Shown here in pieces: positions 1 through 9,600 of a DNA stretch of 64,000 bases. The position numbers and the translations under genes were made by a program. This DNA comes from Sternotherus odoratus (Eukaryota > Chordata > Testudines > Kinosternidae): NCBI GenBank assembly GCA_032164245.1, contig JAVMKO010000035.1, positions 496,001 through 560,000 of the forward strand, given 5' to 3'. Under the pieces are notes generated by a model that was not told the origin of the DNA, searched no databases, and saw nothing but the letters and a program-made list of their open reading frames with translations. Every line of letters begins with the position of its first letter. The first letter of the stretch is position 1.

Positions 1-904
1 TCCCCAGCACTACACATAAGTCTATCTAGATGTCTCGAGAGATCTGCAACCTTCACACCAGGCAGGCACGTTACCGTACAGTTCTCCCAGTCATCACAAA
101 CCCAACTATCTATTTTCTCATGATCAAATCCCTCATAACTATTACTTGTCTCTTCCTAATAACTGGAGTTCTGTCCCCTGGAGAGGTATCCTCAGTGCGA
201 GGACGATACCATCTCATCTGTGGCACTGGAAACAGAGCTGCTGGATGACAATTCCCCATTTACAGTTATATTTGAGACCTATGTGTCAGCTATGTTAATT
301 TTTGACTGTTCTAGATTTTTAATCAAAATGTCATGGGGCACTATGTCAAATACCTTACAGTCTAGGTATGTTACATCAACATTATTACCTTTGTAACCCT
401 TCTGCCCATCAGAGTTGGAAGCAACAAGGGCCGGGTTCAGTATCCAGGGGCTCCATTCTAATGGCACAATACAAAACTGGCTCGAGCCCCCACCCAGTGA
501 CCTGGGACAATCATATACCACCCTTCTGGGCGCCTCTAAGAGGCAATACTTCCCCTCTCGCAAGCACAGAGTCTGAGTGTACCCAAACCCTTTTAATAAC
601 AGAGAGAAACAATGTGGCATTATATTGGGTAAAAACCACAACCAGGATTCACAAACCAAACCATGAACCAGCATCCCTCACCCCAGCAAGTTTGGGCTGT
701 GTCCTCTCCTTTAGGTTCAGGAGTCCCGCAACCCAAACATCACCCAAAGTTCCACAAGTTCAACAGCCCCAAAATCTCTGGATTCCCTGGTCAAAAGTTA
801 CTCTGCTGAGTCTTACCTCCTAGGCTGGGTGGAAATGGAGAGCAGAGTGAGGGGCACCTTACGAGGTCTGAGGCCGACTGCCCCATCTCTCCGTGGGGTG
901 GTGC
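1..904. other. Gene-free left edge, repeat-derived
   Basis: I see no host gene here. Reading frames on both strands are short. The only recognisable coding remnant is a LINE reverse-transcriptase scrap at about 279-374 on the minus strand, listed separately. The rest is C/A-rich sequence of the kind found in LTR-type repeats, but neither end could be defined. Confidence 0.4.
279..374 (-). mobile_element. CR1-like LINE reverse-transcriptase fragment
   Basis: The minus-strand translation reads TYLDCKVFDIVPHDILIKNL, close to the YLDFxKAFDxVPH block that holds the first catalytic aspartate of CR1/jockey reverse transcriptases. Only about 30 codons remain, joined without a break to unrelated sequence, so this is a dead fragment. 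Confidence 0.6.
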
Positions 905-1085
905 TGCTGCTACGCTTGCTGCGCTGCTCCACCAGCTGTCCCACAAACTGCTCTGCTGGTTGCCCCACTAGCCACTCTGCTAGCCGACACAGGAACTGCT
1001 CTGCCAGCCGCTCCACAAGCCGTCTCAGGAACAGCTCTGCTGGTTGCTCTGGTAGCCGCTCTGCTAGCCAAGGAACTGCTGTGCA
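905..1085. repeat. Degenerate GCT/CTG-rich tandem repeat
   Basis: Variants of AACTGCTCTGCTGGTTGC and GCCGCTCCACAAGCCGTCTC recur five or six times, spaced roughly 30-60 bp. The repeat makes shadow reading frames rich in Ser, Ala and Arg on both strands. It is probably a decayed minisatellite inside a larger interspersed repeat. Confidence 0.5.
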
Positions 1086-1854
1086 TAGGGCCCCCCACTT
1101 AAGATAATACTCAGTGATTTTTCAGCTCTTAAGTGATCTCAGCTCATAGTAGGGGGGACTTAGTACAGACACACCACAGGACCCAAAGTGACTTCAGCTC
1201 AGCAGGCTGAAGTTAGACTCCTAACGGAAACAAAAGTCAGCTCTAACATTCCACAGGAGAGAGACCAGGTGCAATAGGCTTGTGTAGGACCCTCAGACAA
1301 AGCCCTCCCCAAAAGGTACAGAAGTCTGTCTATTACCTCTCTCAATTCAGTGGCTTTTGGAACCCCTGTCCCTTGGCTAGTGAGTGCTACCTAGATGATG
1401 GTGAGTTCCTCCAGCATGCCAAAGGCCAAATACATGTCCCAATCCCTCATTCACATAAACAGGTTAATCAACACTTTATCATTCTTGCCCAAATACCAGA
1501 GAAACTGGGGGTCCCACAGTAGCCAAAGTGACCAGTTGGGCTGTTAGAGCACAGGCTAGTTGCGGTAGGTGTGTCTATGCTAATAAGATCAGTTATTTTC
1601 CAAAACTCACTGCAATTCCTGCAATTCACCACCAGATGTCAGGGTGGAGCTCATCCTGACACTGCTTACACCTTTATCAACCAAATTTTATTTTAGTGAT
1701 GTAAAATGTTAACCAATAAGCACCAGTCTTATCAGTAATGACTCTTCAGTTGTTTAAACTCCACTTCAGCTGCCAGCCCCATGCCCAGGACTCCACTGAT
1801 GACTATATTCCTGTATAATATATTGTTAAAGAAAAGCTCACTGTTGTAGTGACT
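1086..1854. other. Gene-free interval
   Basis: No exon, RNA gene or clear element was found. The reading frame at 1280-1522 has no recognisable features and is probably chance. Confidence 0.4.
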
Positions 1855-2130
1855 AGGGATGGAAATAGTATTTAAAAAAAGTAACTGGTTAAACTACGAA
1901 CATTGTATCGGTTAAACGTTTTAACAGTTCAGGACTTCACAACATAGATGGGGAACTAGCAGTGTCGGGACCCTGGGTGTGTGGGGCTGGCAGTGGAGCC
2001 CCACATAAAATGTGGGGGTGCTGCAGCACCCCCCCCCCCATACTACTACTTCCCTGCCTATATTGTGAAGTCCTTAACCGATACAATGTTAATAGTTTAA
2101 CCAGTTACTTTTTAAAAACACTATTTACAT
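1855..2130. mobile_element. Foldback MITE with long terminal inverted repeats
   Basis: The left arm (about 1863-1913) contains AGTAACTGGTTAAACTA and TTGTATCGGTTAA. The right arm (about 2075-2127) carries their reverse complements, TTAACCGATACAA and TAGTTTAACCAGTTACT. The arms of about 50 bp enclose about 160 bp that include a C run. There is no coding capacity, as expected of a non-autonomous DNA element. Target duplications were not resolved. Confidence 0.65.
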
Positions 2131-2807
2131 GCTACCAGTCAGCTCTGTATTCTTGGGGAAGCAGGGCACAGTATCCAGTTTATCCCCCCCCCCCCCAGCC
2201 TCTGCTTGAACCAAAACCATCAAAGAAAAGATTTGCCTAGAATCGTGAAGGGAAGGGGTTAAGGCAACCCCCCTAGCGTCTGCAGCAAAGATGGGACAGG
2301 GAGGCATCTCTATTGGCAAGAATGGAGATTAACTGGCTGGTTAAGAGTCACGTCTGACTGTGGATTTGGGGTGGATTTGGGGTGGGCTCACTGGGGGAAG
2401 CGCACGGAGGGGCAGAAGGTGCTGAATGCTCCAAGGTCAGACCCAGGAAGGTTGAAGTGGGGACCCCTGAAGCTCCTAGCCTTGGAAACAGGCTGTGTAC
2501 GGAGAGGGGACACTTTCCCCAAAGTCCCGACTGGCTTCCTAGGGAGCGGTTCCGAGCATCGCCCTGGGCACTCCGTGACACCCGGTTCTTGCACTGGGTC
2601 AGGGCTGGGTGCAGCCTCACCTCTGACTCCGTCTGACTGCAGGGAGCTGCACAGGGACCTCCCACCCCTGTGCAGCCGCTAGCCCGTGCTCCCCACTGCC
2701 AGGCTGCAGTCTCTGCATTTACTTGACAAATAAAACTGGAAGAATCTGAAAAGACCCTGCACAGAATGATAATGGTTGGGCACAGAACGCACGGGGGAGT
2801 CCAAGTC
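2131..2807. other. Gene-free interval upstream of LCMT2
   Basis: Several overlapping frames of 60-150 codons exist on both strands, but they shadow one another in GC-rich sequence and resemble no family I know. No element boundary was found. Confidence 0.4.
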
Positions 2808-3215
2808 AGCACCCCTCCCCCCCATCACCCCTCCCCCCACCTTGCACCCCTCCCCTCCCCCAGACCCCACCCTCCCCCACGCCGTGGACCCTCCCTCCCA
2901 TCACTCCCCTCTGCCGTGGACCCCTCCCCCCATCACCCCTCCCCCCACCTTGCACCCCTCCCCTAGACCCCACCCTCCCCCACGCCGTGGACCCCTCCCC
3001 CCACCTTGCACCCCTCCCCTCCCCCAGACCCCACCCTCCCCCACGCCGTGGACCCTCCCTCCCATCACTCCCCTCTGCCGTGGACCCCTCCCCCCATCAC
3101 CCCTCCCCCCACCTTGCACCCCTCCCCTAGACCCCACCCTCCCCCACGCCGTGGGCCCCCCTCCCATTACTCCCCCCCCCGCCGCGGACCCCTCCCCCCA
3201 TCACTCCCCAGCGCG
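2808..3215. repeat. C-rich tandem repeat, about 164-bp unit, two copies
   Basis: The plus strand is almost free of G for 400 bp. CTTGCACCCCTCCCCT starts at 2841, 2949, 3005 and 3113, so a unit of about 164 bp (2841 to 3005, 2949 to 3113) is present twice, each with two related half-units. Long proline-rich frames here are artefacts of the composition. The minus strand holds many runs of three or more G, so G-quadruplex or i-motif folding is plausible. The repeat directly abuts the LCMT2 CpG island. Confidence 0.8.
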
Positions 3216-3224
3216 GAGGAGGAG

Positions 3225-3690
3225 CCCCGCCCGCTTGGTTTGGGGGCGGGACCGGTCCGCTCCGGGGCCCAGCTAACGCGGTGGGGGGGCGGATCCCCAT
3301 TTCCCCGCCCCCTCAGTCTTTAGCCCCGCCCTTTCCTCCAGCCGCGACCATAGAGGCAGACCAACCCCCTCGTCCTGTGGCGAACGGCCTCGGGCTGGCC
3401 TCTCTCTCCGGAAGCCGCTCTCGATGGTCTCAGACAGGCCGCTCTGGACGCCGGGAGGTTCTCACTGCTCAGTCTCGGTCTCCCGGACGGCGGCGCGAGG
3501 GCGAGTGTCGGTTGCTCGGCAGCGGATGGGGCGGCGCAGGCGGCGCGCGGCGCGTGACGCGGCGGTGAGTGAGCGCGAGGGCAGGCCCGGGCCCGGGGCG
3601 GGGTCAGCCGGCTCGGCAGGTCCCGGTCTCCCCCCCGCGGCCCGGCCCGGCCCGGCCCGGCCCCGCCCCGCCGCGCTGGGGCTCTGAGCG
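3225..3690 (+). promoter_or_regulatory. LCMT2: LCMT2 CpG-island promoter
   Basis: This dense CpG block has GC boxes such as GGGGGCGGGAC near 3241, CCCCGCCCCC near 3304 and GCCCCGCCC near 3325, with no TATA box. It surrounds the first coding exon, as expected of a housekeeping promoter. Start sites are probably dispersed between about 3300 and 3500. Confidence 0.7.
3526..3564 (+). CDS. LCMT2: LCMT2 exon 1 (coding part)
   Basis: This exon has thirteen codons, an arginine-rich start, then the donor GTGAGT at 3565 (phase 0). It sits inside the CpG island. The context has G at +4 but C at -3, so initiation strength is moderate. Confidence 0.85.
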
Positions 3691-6600
3691 CCGAGACCCG
3701 CATCTCCGAAGTGCCCGAGCCCTGTGGCACCCGAAACACTCACTGACGTATTGGAGCCCAAACCTCCGCGTCCACTGCTGGAGCCCTCCCAGGAGCGCCC
3801 CAGTCCTCCAGGGCGTCCCTCCGGTGCCACAGGACTCGGCCCCTCGGCTCCCTCTCCGGTCGGGCGCGCCCGTGTCCCCACAGTCTGATCGAGCCCGAAA
3901 GGGGGTCCCCGGACTCCGTAATCCTGCACAATCGTGTCTCTGCTTGGCCGGGCCCGAAGACAACAGACCCGCACAGACGGCATTTTGCACATTCGTGTCA
4001 GTTCGTTTCTTTTGCTCTTTGGTTGCTTTTTTAAAAAAAGTCTTACTAGCTAAACGAGGCTGTGAGAAGCGATATCAACAAATACTTGTCTATCCGATTT
4101 CACAGTGAACTTACTCAGCTTTGCAAACCAGGGCACAAATTAAACCCTGGATGGGGACGTGAGCATGGAGACACCGGCTGGATGGGAGCCCAGGGTAGCA
4201 GTGGGGACCAGGGGTGATGTGTGTGAGATGGTGAGCCCAGGGCTGGAGCAGGTGCCTGTGTGGCCCAGGAGAGTCCTTGGGCTGGGAGAGACAGCGGGGG
4301 TCAGGGGTGATGAGGTGTGTGTGTGTGGTGAGCTATGGGCAAGAACCAGAAGCTCTGCGACCAGAGTCTGCTGCCTGCCATGCCAGGGCTGAAGCCCGAA
4401 GCCCAAGCTTCACCATTCCTGGGAAGGTGGGGAACTCACTGGCTGCTTGCTTCTCTGGCATTTGTGGCTCTAGACAGGGGTGGTGGGGAGGTGGCCCTGG
4501 GGGAGGATCCACTGCTTTGCCCTGTCCCCCCAGTCACTGCCCAGGAGGCTGTGGGTGCAATAAAATCTCCAGGTGGCAGCATTTGAGAAAGGGTGTGCTA
4601 GTGTATTACCAGCTGGGAAATCAGTATTTCAAGTTAAGAACTCTGTCTCAGCTTGGAAGTAAACTTGCTCCAAAGAGCGTGAAATATGCATGTGCAGCAT
4701 GACTTACTTCTGGAGAAATTTTACACCACTCACTGTACATGTGCAGAATTCATGTCCCTGGCAGATTTCTTTGCTTCTCCACAGAAAAAAGACTTCTGAT
4801 GGGGGAGCAATGAGAAGCCACAAGAGTGGTCACATGCCCCTCCATGGCAGCATGGGCACCTTGGTTTTGGTACTTGAGCAGCTGGCAGAGATATAAATCA
4901 CTAAGGGCTGTGTGTGGAAGCTAGCAAGAGAGAGACTGTCCCTTTCGCTTGCTATCACGGTGCACCTGGACTACCTGGCAGGTCCAGCTGCTAGTCCCAG
5001 CTGGAATGGTTGCGGGAAGACAGGACTACTTCCCTTGCATGGGCTGCTCCTGGGGCCAGGTCAGAGCTGCCCCCAGAAATCTCTCCTGACTCCACACCTC
5101 CCCTGCTTCCTGCCCTCATTGCTCTCCAGTTGCAGGGGAGGGGTCACTCTATGTCAGGGGTCTCAAACATGGGCCTGGCGGCCCGCCAAGCTTCCTGGCG
5201 CCCCCCCCCCCCCCCCCGGTCCCCCCATAGCAGTTTGCAGGACGGAGGGGCCAGAAGTGGAGGCTTCTCTGCTGCCTGGCTGGGCCGCGTGTGTTTCTAG
5301 CTCTGGACTTCCTAGATTGTTCTTGCTTTGTTTGCCAAACAGCTGTTGGTGGTGCCTAGCGCTTTCCATGAGGGAATGGGGAGCTGCGTGCTCAGAGGAG
5401 GAGGTGGGGCAGGGGTGGGACCTCTTGGAAGGGGTGGAGTGGGGGCGGAGCCGGGGCAGCGAGGGCAGGGTGTGTGTCAGTGGTGCGGCCCTCGGGCCAG
5501 TGCACTAGTCTTCATGGAAGGGGTGGAGTGGGGGCACAGCCGGGGCAGCGAGGGTGTGTGTGTGTGTGTCAGTGATGCGGCCCTCGAGCCAGTGCACTAG
5601 TCCTCATGCGGCCCTCGTGGTCATTTGAGTTTGAGACCCCTGATCTATGTGGAGCTGCACAGCCCCCCCATGCATCTGGACCCCCGTGCTGAGTCCCAAC
5701 CATCTTCATCTGGACCCCTGCAGAGTCTCATTCCTCCTGAACCCAGACCCCCCCCCCCCAACAAGCCCCTGTGCATCCAGATCCTCCCCTCCCCATGGAC
5801 CTCACATTAAGCCCTTCTACGCGTAGATACTGCTGGGCTGAGCTTGTTTGCCCCACATCTGGATCGGAGGGCAGGGCTGGGTATGCCTGTGAGACTCTGT
5901 CTGTCTGCCCACTCTCGTGATGCCCCTGGCACAGAGAGGCACGGCCTTGAGGTCTTTCTGTTGTTTCATTGATGAATCTAGGGCTCTGCAGGACGGGAAG
6001 GTACCAAAGTTCCAACTTTAGGGTATGTCTTCACTACAGCAGTAGGTCGATTTCCTTTAAGTCGATTTTTTAAAGCAGACTGTATAGAGTCGATTTTGTG
6101 TGTCCCCACAAAGCACAGCAAGTCGACAGTGTCTGTCCGCACAGCTGTTGCAAGCGTCGACATAGGGAGCGTTGCACTGTGGGTACCTATCCCACAGTTC
6201 CCGGAGTCCCCAGCAAGCACCATTTCGAGTGCTGCACTATGGGTAGGCATTTCATAATTTCGTGTCCTTTTTTTCGTGCCGCTGACCCCATTTTGAGTGG
6301 TGTACTGTGGGTGGGCATCCCATTATTCGCGCCCTTTCTACGCGCTTCGCTAACGCCATAGCACTGCAAGCATGGAGCCCGCTGATGCTACCGCTGCAGT
6401 ACTGGCCGTTGTGAAGACCTCACGCGCTGTTGTGGATTTTATGCTGTACCGTCTGCAGAGGAATGTGATCCGGAGACAACTGCGCTTTCTGGACCCCGAT
6501 GACAGTGATGAGGAGGAGATGGACCTGGAGGTGCACAACAGGGACACTGACACTGACATTTTTGGAAGTAGGGTGACCGACAATCTGGTAAATTTGGTGG

Positions 6601-9600
6601 TAATGGGGCAGGCTCATGCCATGGAACACCGATTCTGGGCCAGGGAAACAAGCACTGACTGGTGGGATCGCATAGTGCTGCGGTTCTGGGATGACTCCCA
6701 GTGGCTCAGAAACTTTCGCATGAATAAGGGCACGTTCATGGAACTTTGTGACTTGCTTTCCCCGGCCCTCCGGCGCAAGAATACCAGAATGAGGGCGGCC
6801 CTCACAGTTGAGAAGCGAGTGGCGATAGCCCTCTGGAAGCTTGCAATGCCAGACAGCTACCGGTCAGTCGCGAATCAGTTTGGGGTGGGTAAATCTACAG
6901 TGGTGTCTGCTGTGATGCAAGTAAGCAGGGCAATCGTCGAGCTGCTTCTACCCAGGGTTATAAACCTTGGAAACCTGCAAGCTACAATAGATGGCTTTGC
7001 CGCCATGGGATTCCCTAACTGTGGTGGGGCTATAGATGGGACTCATATCCCTATCCTGGCACCGGACAACGAGGCCGCAGAGTACAGAAACCAGAAGGGA
7101 TATTATTCTATGGTCATGCAAGCAGTGGTTGACCAGAAGGGATGTTTCACCAACCTGTACGTGGGGTGGCCGGAAAAGGTTCATGACGCTCGTGTGTTCA
7201 GGAACTCTAGGATATTTAGAGAGCTGCAGCAAGGGATTTTCTTCCCCGACCAGAAAATTACTGTGGGGGGTGTAGAAATGCCGATCGTTATCCTTGGGGA
7301 CCCAGCCTACCCCCTAATGCCCTGGTTTATGAAGCCCTACACAGGAGCCCTGGACAGGGGTCAGGAGCTGTTCAACTACAGGCTGAGCAAGTGCAGGATG
7401 GCCGTAGAGTGTGCATTTGGCCGTCTGAAGGGGAGATGGAGATCATTACTGAATCGCTCAGACATCAGCGACAGAAATATCCCCATTGTTATTGCTGCTT
7501 GCTCTGTGCTCCACAATCTCTGTGAGAGCAAGGGGGAAACGTTTATGGCGGGCTGGGAGGAAGAGGCAAATTCCCTGTCCGCTGCTTACCAGCAGCCAAA
7601 CAGCAGGGAAAGTAGAAGAGCGCACCATGAGGCGCTGCGCCTCAGGGACGCCTTGAAAACCAGTTTTTGAGTGCCCAAGATGACGTTTGAGAACCCGCTC
7701 CCTTGCTCTGCTCAGTCCTAAGCCTGCCGTCTTTGCACCCTCTTTCCAACCCCCCCCCCCCCATGCTTGCAGAGGAAATAAATTCACTGTTTTAAAAATC
7801 ATGGTTTCTTTATTGCTGCATCACAAATACAAATACAGGGGATCACTGGCAAGGTAGGCAAGAAGGGGTGGGCGAGGAGGGAAACCAGCAGTCGCAGCGA
7901 TGGAGGAGCGGGGGTGGGGGGCAGACAGCAGCTTTTACAAGTTTTTAGAGAAACTCAGCCTGCTGCTGCTTGTGCTGGCTTGTGGGGTAGAGTGGGTCGG
8001 TCCCCGAAGCTTCACCCCCCGGGTTCTCACCCCGCGTCTGGGCGGGGAAGCTATGGGACTTGGGGAGGGCGGGAGGTGGTTACACAGAGACTGTAGAGGC
8101 GATCTTTGGCCCTGCTGAAGCTCCACCAGACAACGAAGCATGGCACTTTGCTCCTCCATTATGCGGAGCAAAGCATCCATCTGCCGTTCTTCAAATTCCT
8201 GCAACTTTTCTGCTGCAGCTCTTGATTCTTGCCTTAACTGTAACAATTTTTCCCTCCATTCTGTCTGCCGTGCGGCCTCAGCATGAGAGTTATGCAGAAG
8301 TTCATTAAACATGTCATCGCACGTTTTTGGTTTTTTTACGCTTTCGTATCTGTGTTAGCTGGCGTGATGGGCAAGAGGGAGGATTCACAGATAAGTGTGC
8401 AGCTGGTGAAGAAAGAAAGGTATAAGGTTATGAGCCACATACAGTTGCGGAGAACAATGGGATTACTATGCAGCGGGGAAAAACAGTATTCACAGGCCTT
8501 ATATGGTTTCTGTACAAGGTCATATTCCTCACCAAAAAGTTACTGGATCAGTCAAAAGTCACAGAATCACCTCACGCAGGAGAGAGCCTCACCACAGCTG
8601 CTGAAATCACCATGCAACCCGCTATGGTAAGCTCTTTACAGCAGCGCTCGGATATTCCAGGGTAACCCCACCCCTTTCCCCCTCACCGCGTGTCTCCCTG
8701 TGAACCGCGAAATGCAAAACAAACAAACAAAAACTTTCTGGGTTCGGGCTGGCTGCGGAAGCATCCGCTTGTAGGCTCAAAACTCCTCTAACTGCTCTCG
8801 CAACGGGCTGGCAGGGGCGAATGGAGGGGGGCAGGGTTGGGGGGGGGGGTTACAGGCTGTCTCGTTCACTGTGTCCAGACTAATTGCAGTCTGTATTTCA
8901 AACAGGCAACCATGAATGACATCACTTTGCTTAGAATTTCTCAGAGAGATAGAGAGCGCATGCTGCTTGAGTCGCTGCAAAGTCCTGGTCCATTCGCTGC
9001 AATGGTAGCCTGCTCAATGATACCAGACTATTTACTACTTTCGTAGCATGGGATGGTCTCCTATCACAGGGGACCACATAAGGCGGCTCTCCCCAGAAAT
9101 CTGGTGCGGAAGATTCATCGCTACCTCCTGGATAGCTTCAGTGAAATGTCCGTGGAGGACTTCCGGTCAATACCGGAGTATATTGACAAACTCTTTGAGT
9201 AGAAACTGACCAGCAATGAAAGCACGCTAAGTCCTTAGGGCAAGTTAATCATTAATAAATGCTTCCTTTAAAAATCATGAGTCATGTAATCCCTTAAAAA
9301 AAAAAACACTCACCAGAGTTCCCTTTGCCAGCTTGGGTACCCGCTTGGGAGGGTTGGCTGAGTACTGGATCCAGGGTGATAAACAGCTCCTGGCTGTCTG
9401 GTAATAATACTGTTTCTCTGTTTGCATCCTGCTGTTCCGTGATATTTCCCTCTGCATCATCCTCCGCCTCCTCATCCGAATCGTCCTCGTCCCTGGCCAT
9501 TATCCCATGTGTGGAGTCCACGCAGACCGATGCGATGGTGGTGGGGGCGCCCCCCATTATCAGATTCAGTTCATTGTAGAACCGGCATGTCCGCGGCGGA

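Noticed and set aside
2776..3276. Proline/histidine-rich 166-codon frame
   Set aside because: It is the translation of a C-rich tandem repeat and appears in several frames at once.
3424..3525. In-frame ATG at 3,424 that would extend LCMT2 by 34 residues
   Set aside because: The resulting N-terminus does not resemble known LCMT2 proteins, whereas the ATG at 3,526 gives the expected short start before GTNDSS. It remains possible as an alternative start.
3320..4108. Long overlapping reading frames on both strands (up to about 179 codons)
   Set aside because: They mirror one another in a CpG island, have arginine- and proline-rich composition and no domains.
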